Shown: positions 44,897 through 53,340 of the stretch, in pieces
Position numbering within the stretch: the stretch's first letter is position 1
Layout: every line of letters starts with the position of its first letter
Assembly (NCBI RefSeq): GCF_014639315.1
Contig: NZ_BMFY01000006.1
Coordinates: 1 to 64,000, forward strand
Direction of reading: 5' to 3'
Source of the DNA: Sediminivirga luteola
Lineage (GTDB): Bacteria; Actinomycetota; Actinomycetes; Actinomycetales; Brevibacteriaceae
DNA: 64,000 bases
Notes under the pieces: generated by a model
Databases searched by the model: none
What the model saw: the letters and a program-made list of their open reading frames with translations, nothing else
Told to the model about the DNA's origin: nothing
Made by a program: the position numbers and the translations under genes

Positions 44897-45833
44897 GCCG
44901 GGGCGCCGTCCGCCCTGGTCTGGGACCGGCGTGACCGGCGTGACCGGCGGACCCGGTGCGGAGGACGGCTGGCTGCTGCGCCGCGGTACCGGCGAGCCAG
45001 TGACCTTGTACGCGCACGGATTCGGCGGCAGCATCACCGACACCCGCCCCTTCGCCCGCGGAATCGACGGTTCCTCCGCGTTCCTGCATTTCCGCGGTCA
45101 CGGCGGGCGCCCCTCACCCGGCCCCCGTTGGGATTACGCGGGCCTGGCGGCGGAACTTGACGAGGCGCTGATCAGAGCCGGAGCCACGCGAGCCCTGGGC
45201 GTGTCCATGGGCGCCGGGGCGCTCGCCCGCCTGCTGGCAGGTCGCGCGCCGGCGATGCCGTCCCGGGCCGCGGAGGCGCCCAGCGGCCCGGCAGCCGCGA
45301 ATCCGCCAGGTGCGGGGGAGCTGGCCGGTGCGCCTCCGGACGGTGCTGCATCAGCGAGTAAGGACGGAGCCGGGCGGCTGCAGAAGGCGGCCCTTGTGCT
45401 CCCGGCCGTGCTGGACCGGCCCAGCGAGGCCGCGCGCCGGCGCGGTGATGTGCTCCGCGCCGCGGTGGAGCGCGGGGACGCTCCGGGGCTGGCCGAGCTG
45501 CTCCTGGAGCAGGAACCGGAAGAGGTCCGTGCCAATCCGCAGGCTCGCGCCTGGATCGAGGCCCGGGCGTCGGCGCTCGTCGGGACGGATCAGCGGGACG
45601 GCCTCTCGCTGCTTCAGGAGGCAGCGCTGCCGGACCGTGAGGCGCTGCGCGCGGTGGACATTCCCGTCCTCGTGCTGACCCATGAGGACGATCCCGCACA
45701 TCCGGTGGACGTGGCCCGCGCCTACGCCGAGGCGATCCCCGGCGCCGAGCTCCACATCCTTCCGCCCGGCAGCATCCTCTGGCTGGGCCGTGACCGCATC
45801 CGCGACATCCTCACCGGGTTCTTCAATGACTGA
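44883..45833 (+). CDS. Alpha/beta hydrolase
   Basis: A 316-residue protein of the alpha/beta hydrolase fold: YAHGFGGSITDTRPFARGIDG with the oxyanion loop, FRGHGGRPSP, and the nucleophile elbow LGVSMGAGALARLL. The acid is probably in LTHEDDPAHPVDVARAYAEAIPGA. The usual catalytic His near the C-terminus is not obvious: the place reads HILPPGSILWLGRD, so activity is uncertain. A 45-residue Ala/Pro/Gly-rich insertion follows the nucleophile helix. The start overlaps DUF2516 by 14 bases. Confidence 0.75.
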   Translation: MTSGEPGRRPPWSGTGVTGVTGGPGAEDGWLLRRGTGEPVTLYAHGFGGSITDTRPFARGIDGSSAFLHFRGHGGRPSPGPRWDYAGLAAELDEALIRAGATRALGVSMGAGALARLLAGRAPAMPSRAAEAPSGPAAANPPGAGELAGAPPDGAASASKDGAGRLQKAALVLPAVLDRPSEAARRRGDVLRAAVERGDAPGLAELLLEQEPEEVRANPQARAWIEARASALVGTDQRDGLSLLQEAALPDREALRAVDIPVLVLTHEDDPAHPVDVARAYAEAIPGAELHILPPGSILWLGRDRIRDILTGFFND

Positions 45834-47625
45834 GCGCGACATCGCCCCCGATCGTTCCGAGCAGCACCGGCTGCCGGATCCCGGCAGCGACCACAGGGAC
45901 GAGACCGCGGAGACCGCGCCCGATCCCCGCCGCAGCGCCAGGAGCGAGGCCGCAGGTGCGGGAGAGACCGCACGCACGACGGAGAACGGAACCGTGGCGC
46001 AGGACGGAACGGTATCGGAGACCGCCCGCACCGCGGAGGCCGGCTCCACTGGGCACCAGCCGGCGACCTCAGCCGGGGCGAACGATGCGGCGGCGAAGCA
46101 GGAGCCCGCACGAAGCGTCGTGCCCGCGGCTGCGCAGGCCGCGCCCCGTCCCGTCTTGGGCGGTCAGCTGCCCGCCGTGCTCCTGGCCGTCGTCGCAGCC
46201 GGCGTGTACTGCCTCTTCAACGTCCTGCAGTGGCGGCTGCTGCGTTCCCCGTCGTGGGATCTGGGGATCTTCACGCAGCTGGCCAAGGCGTACGCGGAGT
46301 TCTCCGCGCCCATCGTCCCGATCAAGGGAGAGGGCTTCAACCTCCTGGGCGATCACTTCCACCCGATCCTGGTGCTGCTCGCCCCGGCGTACGCCATCGC
46401 GCCCTCCGGGCTGACTCTGCTGATCGTCCAGTCGCTGCTGTTCGCCCTCTCCGCCGGCGTGGTGGCCGGGACCGCCTCGACGCTGCTGGGACAACGCCGG
46501 GGCCTGCTGATCGGCGGGGCATATGCCGCCAGCTGGGGCCTGCAGTCCGCGATCTCCTCGCAGTTCCACGAGATCGCCTTCGGCGTCCCGCTGCTGGCGA
46601 TCTCCCTGGCCGCCGTGCTGCTGCGCCGATGGCGCTGGGCACTGATCTCCGGCGGCCTGCTCGTCTTCGTCAAAGAGGATCTGGGTGCCACCGTGTTCAT
46701 GCTGGGCCTGGTCCTGGCCTGGTACCGCGGAGAGGCGGACCGGCCCCGCCAGTGGCCGGCGGGCATCGGCGCCCGGCTGAAGGCCCTGATCGGCTCACTG
46801 CACCCCTCCGGTCTATGGCTGGCGGCATGGGGGCTGGGCTGGATGCTGCTGAGCGTCCTGGTGATCCTCCCGCTGCTGAACCCCGAAGGTCAGTTCGCCT
46901 ACGGCGGCAGGCTCCAGCTCTCCGAGATCCTCGCCAACCCGCTGCTCGGGCTCGGGCTGCTGCTGAGCCCCTCGGAGAAGGTCTTCACCCTGTTCATGCT
47001 GCTCCTGACCGGGGCGCTGGTGTGGGTGCGCTCGGTGTTCGCGCTGATCGCCATCCCCACCATCCTCTGGCGGTTCTGGTCGGCGCTGGACTTCTACTGG
47101 ACCACCGACTGGCATTATTCGGCGATCCTCATGCCCGTCGTGTTCCTGGCACTCGTGGATGTGCTGCACCGGAGGGACAGGAAGAACCGCCAGGATGCCG
47201 ATGCCGGCAGGCTGGCGCCCGCGCGCTTCTCCTTCACGGCCGCGTCGCCCGCGGCGGCTGCCCTGGTGGCCCTGGCCGTCTTCCCCCAGTACGCGCTGGC
47301 GGACCTGTTCCAGCCCGAGACCTGGGCCGGCCCCGGCCAGGAGCGTGTCGCCGGGGCGCAGGAAGTCCTGGAGACAGTGCCCGATGGCGCCACCGTGGCG
47401 ACCGATATCTCGCTGATGGCCTATCTGGTGCCGGACCACACCGTGTACTGGCTGGGCAACGAGGACAATCCCGCTGCTGACTACGTCGTCATCGACCGGG
47501 CCGCCAACATCTGGGGCGGCACGCCCCCGGAGGCCGCTCCCCACGCCGAGCAGAAGTTCCCCGGGGAGAGTTACACCCTCGTCCTGGACTCCGGCGGATA
47601 CCAGGTGGCACGGCGCGAAGGCTGA
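45826..47625 (+). CDS. DUF2079 family membrane protein
   Basis: A 599-residue protein. The first ~105 residues are a disordered Ala/Thr/Glu-rich tail; then come about ten helices with the DUF2079 pattern WDLGIFTQLAKAYAEF, GDHFHPILVLLAPAYA, SSQFHEIAFGVPLLA and FVKEDLG. The extracellular C-terminal ~130 residues end the protein. The His/Glu residues facing the membrane resemble GT-C type glycosyltransferases, but no activity is proven for the family. Overlaps the hydrolase stop by 8 bases. Confidence 0.85.
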   Translation: MTERDIAPDRSEQHRLPDPGSDHRDETAETAPDPRRSARSEAAGAGETARTTENGTVAQDGTVSETARTAEAGSTGHQPATSAGANDAAAKQEPARSVVPAAAQAAPRPVLGGQLPAVLLAVVAAGVYCLFNVLQWRLLRSPSWDLGIFTQLAKAYAEFSAPIVPIKGEGFNLLGDHFHPILVLLAPAYAIAPSGLTLLIVQSLLFALSAGVVAGTASTLLGQRRGLLIGGAYAASWGLQSAISSQFHEIAFGVPLLAISLAAVLLRRWRWALISGGLLVFVKEDLGATVFMLGLVLAWYRGEADRPRQWPAGIGARLKALIGSLHPSGLWLAAWGLGWMLLSVLVILPLLNPEGQFAYGGRLQLSEILANPLLGLGLLLSPSEKVFTLFMLLLTGALVWVRSVFALIAIPTILWRFWSALDFYWTTDWHYSAILMPVVFLALVDVLHRRDRKNRQDADAGRLAPARFSFTAASPAAAALVALAVFPQYALADLFQPETWAGPGQERVAGAQEVLETVPDGATVATDISLMAYLVPDHTVYWLGNEDNPAADYVVIDRAANIWGGTPPEAAPHAEQKFPGESYTLVLDSGGYQVARREG

Positions 47626-47691
47626 ACCCGCAGTGGAACGTCCAACCGCGAGCACTGTGAGCACCGTGGGAAAACGCGGTCCCACGTGGCG

Positions 47692-47697
47692 TAATGT
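47692..47697 (+). promoter_or_regulatory. -10 box TAATGT before mshA GTG start
   Basis: TAATGT ends seven bases before the GTG at 47705, supporting a leaderless start there. Confidence 0.55.
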
Positions 47698-47704
47698 GGG
47701 GGGC

Positions 47705-49036
47705 GTGCGAGTCGCGATGCTCTCCCTCCACACCAACCCGTTGCAACAGCCCGGGCAGGGCGACGCAGGCGGGCTCAATGTGTATGTCCTCAACCTGGGC
47801 CGGGAACTCGCGCGCATCGGCTGTCAGGTGGACATCTTCACGGCGGACCCCTCGACGGCGGGTAGCGGCACCGTCCGCGCCCCGTTCGGCGAACCCGGGC
47901 TGTGCGTGCACCAGATCGACCTGCCGGACGGGGAAGCGCTGGACAAGGGCCGGCTGGCAGAGCGGATTCCCGAACTGGCCGCCCGCATCGGCGCCCATCC
48001 CGCCTGCGCCGCCGCCGACATCCTGCACGCCCACTACTGGATCTCCGCCGCCGTGGCCAGGCGGATCGCCGCGCCGCGGGACGTCCCGGTGGTCTCCACC
48101 ATGCACACCCTGGGCGCCGTCAAGAACGAGGCGGTCGGCTATCAGCTGGAACCGCAGGCACGGATCGACGCCGAACGCCGCATCGCCGCCGGCGTCGACC
48201 TGCTGATCGCCAACGCCGGCCGGGACCGGCAGGATCATCTCAGGCATCTCGGGGCGCCGGCGCGTCGGGTTCAGGTGATCCGCCCCGGCGTGGACACCTC
48301 CGTGTTCCGGCCTCGCGCTCAAGCCGCCGCCCGTGAGCGCCTCGGGCTCAGCGGCAGGGACCTCATCGCGCTCTACGTCGGCCGGCTGCAGCACGTGAAG
48401 GGGCCCGATATCGCCATCGGCGCCCTGGCGGGTCTTGCCCGGCTCAACCCGGCGCTGGCTGAGCGTACCTCGCTGACGGTCGTGGGGGAGTCCAGCGGTG
48501 AACGGAGCGCTCTCAGCCGGGCCCGCGAACTGGCCGGACGGCTGGGCGTGGGGCAGCGGGTGGACTTCGTCCCGCCGGCGCCGGCCGAGGAACTGGCGCA
48601 GTGGTACGCCGCCGCCGATGTGCTGCTCGTGCCCTCCCGGAGTGAATCGTTCGGGCTGGTGGCGCTGGAAGCGGCGGCCAGCGGGCTGCCGGTGCTGGCG
48701 TCTGCGGTGGGCGGGCTGAGCGAGGCGGTCACGGCCTCGGCCGGCGTCCTGATGCACAGCGGCGACACCGGCGTCTGGGCTCGTGAACTCGAGCTGCTCC
48801 TGCTCGATCCCGACCGCCGGTCGGAAATGGGCGTCCGCGCCGCGCGAGAAGCCGCCGGGCAGACCTGGCGCCGCGCCGCAGAGCAGACCGTCGCGGCGTA
48901 CCGCCGGGTGCTCGCCGGTGAGCGCCTCTCCGTTCCGGACGACGAGGCGCTGCTGTGCGGGACCGCCCAGGGTGCGGCCGGCGGCAGCGCTGCCACGGCG
49001 CAGGCACGCTCACGCGAACGATCATGGGCCAGTTAG
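47705..49036 (+). CDS. mshA: D-inositol-3-phosphate N-acetylglucosaminyltransferase MshA
   Basis: A 443-residue GT4 glycosyltransferase that makes the first mycothiol intermediate from UDP-GlcNAc and inositol 3-phosphate. MshA features: LSLHTNPLQQPGQGDAGGLNVYVLNLGREL at the N-terminus, ILHAHYWIS, STMHTLGAVKNEA, PGVDTSVFRP, and the GT4 E-x7-E element SRSESFGLVALEAAASG. A GTG at 47633 in the same frame would add 24 residues, but the -10 box favours 47705. Followed by ybjN-like, gpmA, senX3 and regX3 as in mycobacteria. Confidence 0.93.
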   Translation: MRVAMLSLHTNPLQQPGQGDAGGLNVYVLNLGRELARIGCQVDIFTADPSTAGSGTVRAPFGEPGLCVHQIDLPDGEALDKGRLAERIPELAARIGAHPACAAADILHAHYWISAAVARRIAAPRDVPVVSTMHTLGAVKNEAVGYQLEPQARIDAERRIAAGVDLLIANAGRDRQDHLRHLGAPARRVQVIRPGVDTSVFRPRAQAAARERLGLSGRDLIALYVGRLQHVKGPDIAIGALAGLARLNPALAERTSLTVVGESSGERSALSRARELAGRLGVGQRVDFVPPAPAEELAQWYAAADVLLVPSRSESFGLVALEAAASGLPVLASAVGGLSEAVTASAGVLMHSGDTGVWARELELLLLDPDRRSEMGVRAAREAAGQTWRRAAEQTVAAYRRVLAGERLSVPDDEALLCGTAQGAAGGSAATAQARSRERSWAS

Positions 49037-49054
49037 GATCATGGGCCAGTTAGA
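49021..49054. repeat. 17-bp tandem duplication across mshA stop and ybjN-like start
   Basis: ATCATGGGCCAGTTAGG (49021-49037) is followed at once by ATCATGGGCCAGTTAGA (49038-49054). The first copy carries the mshA stop codon, the second the start codon of the next gene. Confidence 0.9.
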
Positions 49055-49574
49055 CGGGGCTGGGCCCGGCGCGGTGGATCGTGCGTACAAGATCGCCGCG
49101 GACTGGGCTGCCGAGCAGGAACTCGACTGCGAGCCCTCCGGGCAGCACAGCCTGGTCGTGACGCTGCCGGGGGAGCGCCGGCTCCGCACCGCGGTGTCCC
49201 TGCGCTTCACCCGCAACGGGATGAGCGCGCAGGCCTTCGTGCTGCGTGCCCCGGACGAGAACGAGGCACAGGTGCACGCCTGGCTGTTGCGTCGCAACGG
49301 ACGCCTCGGCACGCCCGCGTTCATGATCGACGCACACGGCGATGTGTTCCTCACCGCCGATCTGCCGCTGGAAGCCGTGACTCTGGAGACGGTGGACGCC
49401 CTCATGACCCGCTTCGCCCTCGCCGCCGACGAGTCGTTCAACGAACTGCTGGCCCTCGGCTTCCGGACGAGCATCCTGCGCGAATGGGACTGGCGCCGTG
49501 CCCGCGGCGAATCCACCGCGAACCTGGCGGCCTTCGAACCGCTCATCCGCCGCGAGCGCGAGGACGAAGCGTAA
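49041..49574 (+). CDS. YbjN domain-containing protein
   Basis: A 177-residue protein with the YbjN fold, related to type III secretion chaperones: LVVTLPGERRLRTAVSLRF, VHAWLLRRNGRLGTPAFMIDAHGDVFLTADLPLEAVT and a final helix. In Mycobacterium tuberculosis the orthologue (Rv0487) also lies between mshA and gpm1. Function unknown. The ATG at 49041 is four bases after the mshA stop; an ATG at 49024 in the first repeat copy is in another frame. Confidence 0.8.
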   Translation: MGQLDGAGPGAVDRAYKIAADWAAEQELDCEPSGQHSLVVTLPGERRLRTAVSLRFTRNGMSAQAFVLRAPDENEAQVHAWLLRRNGRLGTPAFMIDAHGDVFLTADLPLEAVTLETVDALMTRFALAADESFNELLALGFRTSILREWDWRRARGESTANLAAFEPLIRREREDEA

Positions 49575-49818
49575 AGGACCACGCGCACGCAGCGTCAACG
49601 GACCGGGCAGCCGGTGAGCGGGCTTGGCGTCCCGGGCTCTGAAAGGCTGGAACGGCTGGAGAAACCCACGGCTGCTATGAATTCCCACTGCTGATCTGCG
49701 GGGGATTTTCGAAACGACCGGGGCTTTTCGGGTACCCGTTCACAGCCAAGGTGTGTCGGCGTCTGCCGCCCGTCCTGGCTTGCCGGATCTACCCGGTCGC
49801 CTGGCCGGGTGCCGAGTT

Positions 49819-49874
49819 ATCCCGAACAGGTCAGGTTGCCCGTGAATCCACGATCACCCTGGCCTGTTCGGGAT
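49819..49874. repeat. 12-bp inverted repeat ATCCCGAACAGG / CCTGTTCGGGAT
   Basis: Arms 49819-49830 and 49863-49874 are exact reverse complements with a 32-base spacer, and the match partly continues inward (CAGG/CCTG). The same word GCCTGTTCGGGA recurs near 51198, downstream of phoU, suggesting a dispersed repeat. Confidence 0.7.
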
Positions 49875-49955
49875 CACAAGCACAACGATCGGCCGTGGGA
49901 GGAACACGGCGCCGGGGAAGCGGACGGCGGGAACGACGGGCTCGGTGCGCTGCGC

Positions 49956-50096
49956 ACGAGAAGGTGCGCCGCGCACGAGGACACGGGCCACGCCTTGCGT
50001 GCGAGAAGGTGCGCCGCGCACGAGGACACGGGCCACGCCTTGCGTGCGAGAAGGTGCGCCGCGCACGAGGACACGGGCCACGCCTTGCGTGCGAGA
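49956..50096. repeat. Three 45-bp tandem repeats upstream of gpmA
   Basis: Copies start at 49956 (first bases diverged), 50001 and 50046; a final partial copy begins at 50091. Each contains GTGCG-CCG-CGCAC, a small hairpin. The period is a multiple of three, so reading frames stay open across it. The array ends eight bases before the gpmA ATG. Confidence 0.9.
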
Positions 50097-50104
50097 ATAT
50101 CCGC

Positions 50105-50854
50105 ATGACGACCTACAACCTGGTGCTGCTCCGCCACGGCGAGAGCGAATGGAACAAGAAGAACCTCTTCACCGGCTGGGTGGACGTCCCGCTCACCGAC
50201 GCCGGGCGGGCCGAGGCCGCCAAGGCCGGGAGGCTGCTGAGCGAGCGCGGGCTGCTGCCGGACGTGCTGCACACCTCCCTGCTGCGCCGCGCCATCATCA
50301 CCGCCAATATCGCCCTGGAGGAGGCCGGCCACTCGTGGATCCCGGTCAAGCGGTCCTGGCGGCTGAACGAGCGGCACTACGGCGCGCTGCAGGGGAAGAA
50401 CAAGAAGGAAACGCTGGAGGAGTTCGGCGAGGAGCAGTTCATGCTGTGGCGCCGGTCCTTCGACACCCCGCCGCCCGCGCTGGAGGACACCAGCGAGTGG
50501 TCGCAGGCCGGCGATGCCCGCTACGCGAACCTGATGGAGGCGCTGCCGCGCACCGAGTGCCTCAAGGACGTCATCGACCGTCTGCTGCCGTACTGGTACG
50601 ACGAGATCATCCCCGACCTGCAAGCCGGCAAGACCGTCCTGGTGGCCGCGCACGGTAATTCCATCCGCGCCCTGGTCAAGCACCTGGACGGGATCAGCGA
50701 CGCCGACATCGCGGGGCTGAACATCCCCACCGGGGTCCCGCTGCTCTATCAGCTGGACGCCGCGACGCTCGCGCCGACGACGCCCGGCGGCGAGTACCTG
50801 GACCCGGACGCCGCTGCCGAGGCCATCGCTCAGGTCGCCAATCAGGGACGCTGA
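50105..50854 (+). CDS. gpmA: 2,3-bisphosphoglycerate-dependent phosphoglycerate mutase
   Basis: A 249-residue glycolytic enzyme converting 3- to 2-phosphoglycerate. [10 protein letters not shown] contains the phosphorylated His11; further signatures are [42 protein letters not shown] and [15 protein letters not shown] with the second catalytic His. Length is standard for the family. It sits in the conserved mshA-ybjN-gpmA-senX3-regX3 order. The start follows a 45-bp repeat array, and GAGAAT lies six bases before the ATG, possibly a -10 box. Confidence 0.97.
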   Translation: MTTYNLVLLRHGESEWNKKNLFTGWVDVPLTDAGRAEAAKAGRLLSERGLLPDVLHTSLLRRAIITANIALEEAGHSWIPVKRSWRLNERHYGALQGKNKKETLEEFGEEQFMLWRRSFDTPPPALEDTSEWSQAGDARYANLMEALPRTECLKDVIDRLLPYWYDEIIPDLQAGKTVLVAAHGNSIRALVKHLDGISDADIAGLNIPTGVPLLYQLDAATLAPTTPGGEYLDPDAAAEAIAQVANQGR

Positions 50855-51018
50855 CGCCCTTGTCCCGGCGGGTGCCGGAGCCGCCGAGGCTGTCGGCCCG
50901 CTCGGGCCGCCGGGACTCCGGTAGGTGCGCGGGCGCCCGTGGCGCCGCGATCCGGGCCGCGCCTGTCGCGCCCCGCATGTGAAGCGCCAGGGGCCTCCTC
51001 GCGAGGGCCGTACAAGAG

Positions 51019-51051
51019 GAGAGACCCGCACGCGGCGCGTGCGGGTCTCTC
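51019..51051. terminator. Strong stem-loop between gpmA and phoU
   Basis: GAGAGACCCGCACG pairs perfectly with CGTGCGGGTCTCTC (14 bp) around CGGCG. It lies between convergent gpmA and phoU and could serve both. Confidence 0.8.
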
Positions 51052-51223
51052 TCATGACGGGACATGCGCCGTGAGTCCACGGCTGCGTGTTGTGCCCCGC
51101 TCATCTACGCGCGGCTCATCGGCGTGCGACTGGCGCTCGCGCCCATCGCCGCTCACCGCCGGATTCAGGACCTGAGCGTCCCGGCCCGGAACTGCTGCCT
51201 GTTCGGGACCTGAGCCTCCCGGC

Positions 51224-51883
51224 TCAGGGCTGCTGCGCCTCGCGGTGGTCCCAGTTGCCGGTCAGCAGGAACTCCACTTTCTGCGCGATCGACTCGGCGT
51301 GATCGCCGAACCGCTCGTAGTAACGCGAGAGCAGCGTGATATCGGCGATCGTGGAGGACTTCAGGCCATGCTCCTCGGCGATCTTGTTGAACACCGCCAG
51401 ATGCAGATTGTCCAGCTCTTCGTCAATGGCTGCGATGTTCGGGACCTCGCTCAGCCCAGGGTGGGAGAGCAGTTGCTGAGTGGCGTTGGCGATGCGCTCG
51501 GAGGACCGGGCCATGCCCTCGAAGATCCCCAGGAAGCTCCCCGGGATGACCTGCTCCGGGTACCGGATACGGGCTTGCTGCGCGATGTGCCGCGCCAGAT
51601 CGCCCATCCGCTCGATGGAGGCGGACATGCGCAGCGCGGAGACCACGACGCGCAGATCCCCGGCGACCGGCGCCTGCGTGGCCAGGATGTCGATCGCGTT
51701 CTGGTCCAGCTCGGTCTGCAGATTGTCGATGGCGACATCGGCATCGATGACCTGTTCGGCGAGGTCGATATCGGCGGTGAGGATCGCCTTGTTGGCAAGG
51801 CTGATGGCCTGGGTGACGAGTTCCGACATCTGCACCAGCTGATCGGCGAGGTGATCGAGCTCATTGCGGAAGGCTTCGCGCAC
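51224..51883 (-). CDS. phoU: Phosphate signalling protein PhoU
   Basis: A 219-residue protein with two three-helix repeats. The repeated PhoU signatures are DNLQTELDQNAIDILATQAPVAGDLRVVVSALRMSASIERMGDLARHIA and, in the second half, ADITLLSRYYERFGDHAESIAQKV. PhoU links the Pst transporter to the sensor kinase and restrains the response when phosphate is plentiful. GTG start with AAAGGA seven bases upstream. Divergent from senX3, with a PHO box between them. Confidence 0.95.
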   Translation of the reverse strand: MREAFRNELDHLADQLVQMSELVTQAISLANKAILTADIDLAEQVIDADVAIDNLQTELDQNAIDILATQAPVAGDLRVVVSALRMSASIERMGDLARHIAQQARIRYPEQVIPGSFLGIFEGMARSSERIANATQQLLSHPGLSEVPNIAAIDEELDNLHLAVFNKIAEEHGLKSSTIADITLLSRYYERFGDHAESIAQKVEFLLTGNWDHREAQQP

Positions 51884-51974
51884 TGTACGGTCCTTTCTGG
51901 GCAGGGAATGCCGCAAGACGCCCGGCCGGACGTCCCCAGCAACGCTCTCACCGGGCCGTGGCGGCAAAATGACG

Positions 51975-51996
51975 CGGGAGTGAACATCCGGCGAAC
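51975..51996 (-). promoter_or_regulatory. PHO box between phoU and senX3
   Basis: On the minus strand two adjacent 11-bp units, GTTCGCCGGAT and GTTCACTCCCG, show the GTTC(A/G)C repeat at exact 11-bp spacing. It is placed to act on phoU, on senX3-regX3, or on both, implying autoregulation. Confidence 0.65.
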
Positions 51997-52044
51997 CGAC
52001 GGCCCTGGCTACCAGCCTAGCCCGGTACGGCCCCGATGAAGGAA

Positions 52045-52050
52045 TATCCT
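52045..52050 (+). promoter_or_regulatory. -10 box TATCCT of senX3
   Basis: TATCCT ends six bases before the GTG at 52057, indicating a leaderless senX3-regX3 transcript. Confidence 0.55.
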
Positions 52051-52056
52051 GGGCGA

Positions 52057-53340
52057 GTGGATATCGTCCTTGTCGCCGTCGTCTCCGGAGCCATCGGCCT
52101 CAGCCTCGGGCTGGTGGCCGTCTATGCGCTCCGGATGAGCGCCCGCAACAGGATGAGTGACGACATGCACTCCGAGCACGAGCTTCCCGAGGGGATCTCC
52201 GAGGTGCTGGCCGTGCTCTCCCCGGCGGCCATCGTCGTGGATGCCGGGGACGATGTCGTCAAAGCGTCCCCGGCCGCCTACACCTTCGGTCTGATCAAGG
52301 GGAACGGCCTCGCCTCCGAGGAACTGCAGCGGACCGTGGCTCGGGTCCGCTCCCGGGGGCTGATCCAGGAGTTGGAACTGGAACAGCCACGCGGTCCCAG
52401 GTCCCCGGGCCGCCGCTACCTGCGGGCCCGCGTCGCGCCGCTCGGACCGGCCTATGTCCTGGTGCTGTGCGAGGATCTGACCGAGGCCCGGCACCTGGAA
52501 GAGGTGCGCCGCGACTTCGTGGCCAACGTCTCGCACGAGCTCAAGACCCCCATCGGCGCGATCGGCCTGCTGGCGGAGGCGGTCTCGGACAGCGCCGACG
52601 ACCCGGAGGCCGTGCAGCGGTTCGCGGCACGGCTGGAACGGGAGTCCGGCCGGCTGTCGCAGCTGATCCAGGAGATCATCGACCTCTCCCGCGTGCAGAA
52701 CCACGAGAAGCACGAGCAGGAGGCGCTCATCGACGTCCGCGACATCGTCGGGGAGGCCGCCGACCGGGCCCGGATCGCGGCGGAGGCCAAGAACATCCGC
52801 ATCTCCATCGCCGCCGAGCGTCCCGCCTGGGTGTACGGCAACCGGGACCTGCTGGTGCAGGCGGTGCGGAACCTGATCGACAACGCCATCAACTACTCGG
52901 GTGCGGACACGCAGGTGGGCGTGGGCATCCGCGTGGTGGACGACACCGTCGCCATCGCCGTCAAGGACGAGGGTATCGGGCTGAGCAAAGCCGATGCGGC
53001 GCGGGTCTTCGAGCGCTTCTACCGGGTGGACCCGGCGCGGTCCCGGATGACGGGCGGGACGGGGCTGGGCCTGAGCATCGTCAAGCACGTGGTGGCCACG
53101 CACGGGGGCGAAGTCCGGGTCTGGAGTCAGCTCGGTCACGGATCGACGTTTACCATCGAACTACCGGCTGCGGAGACGGACGAGGATTCCGAGGACGCCA
53201 CCGATGCCGGGGCGGTGCGGCCGGAGGCCGATCCGGCCGCGCAAGGACCAGAAGAGCCAGAAACGCTCAGCGGCGACGCCGCATCCGGCGCCTCCGGTGT
53301 TCCGGGGCCGGACGAACGAGAGGGAAGACTGACACGGTGA
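52057..53340 (+). CDS. senX3: Phosphate sensor histidine kinase SenX3
   Basis: A 427-residue sensor kinase. One or two short N-terminal hydrophobic stretches anchor it (VLVAVVSGAIGLSLGLVAVYAL); a PAS-like region follows (residues ~45-145), then the H box FVANVSHELKTPIGAI with His160, the N box LIDNAINYSG, and the G boxes DEGIGLS and GTGLGLSIVKHVV. The ~55-residue C-terminal tail is acidic and disordered. It lacks a large extracellular sensor domain, as expected for SenX3, which senses phosphate through Pst and PhoU. Its stop overlaps regX3. Confidence 0.95.
   Translation: MDIVLVAVVSGAIGLSLGLVAVYALRMSARNRMSDDMHSEHELPEGISEVLAVLSPAAIVVDAGDDVVKASPAAYTFGLIKGNGLASEELQRTVARVRSRGLIQELELEQPRGPRSPGRRYLRARVAPLGPAYVLVLCEDLTEARHLEEVRRDFVANVSHELKTPIGAIGLLAEAVSDSADDPEAVQRFAARLERESGRLSQLIQEIIDLSRVQNHEKHEQEALIDVRDIVGEAADRARIAAEAKNIRISIAAERPAWVYGNRDLLVQAVRNLIDNAINYSGADTQVGVGIRVVDDTVAIAVKDEGIGLSKADAARVFERFYRVDPARSRMTGGTGLGLSIVKHVVATHGGEVRVWSQLGHGSTFTIELPAAETDEDSEDATDAGAVRPEADPAAQGPEEPETLSGDAASGASGVPGPDEREGRLTR

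Larger units (their letters stand above)
49575..50104. other. Intergenic region with inverted and tandem repeats before gpmA
   Basis: These 530 bases hold a long-spaced inverted repeat (49819-49874) and three 45-bp tandem units ending at the gpmA start, listed separately. A frame stays open from 49751 through the repeats into gpmA, but its composition is repeat-driven and the real gpmA starts at 50105. No other gene is convincing. Confidence 0.5.

Noticed and set aside
49956-50096. Possible CRISPR array before gpmA (and at 54220-54442)
   Set aside because: The units are directly adjacent with no unique spacers, and no cas genes are in the window.
49751-50104. N-terminal extension of GpmA through the 45-bp repeats
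   Set aside because: Phosphoglycerate mutase normally starts at the residue encoded at 50105, and the extension is repeat-derived; kept only as a question in the findings.
52467-53336. Long N-terminal extension of RegX3
   Set aside because: It is a shifted frame inside senX3; RegX3 starts at the GTG that overlaps the senX3 stop.
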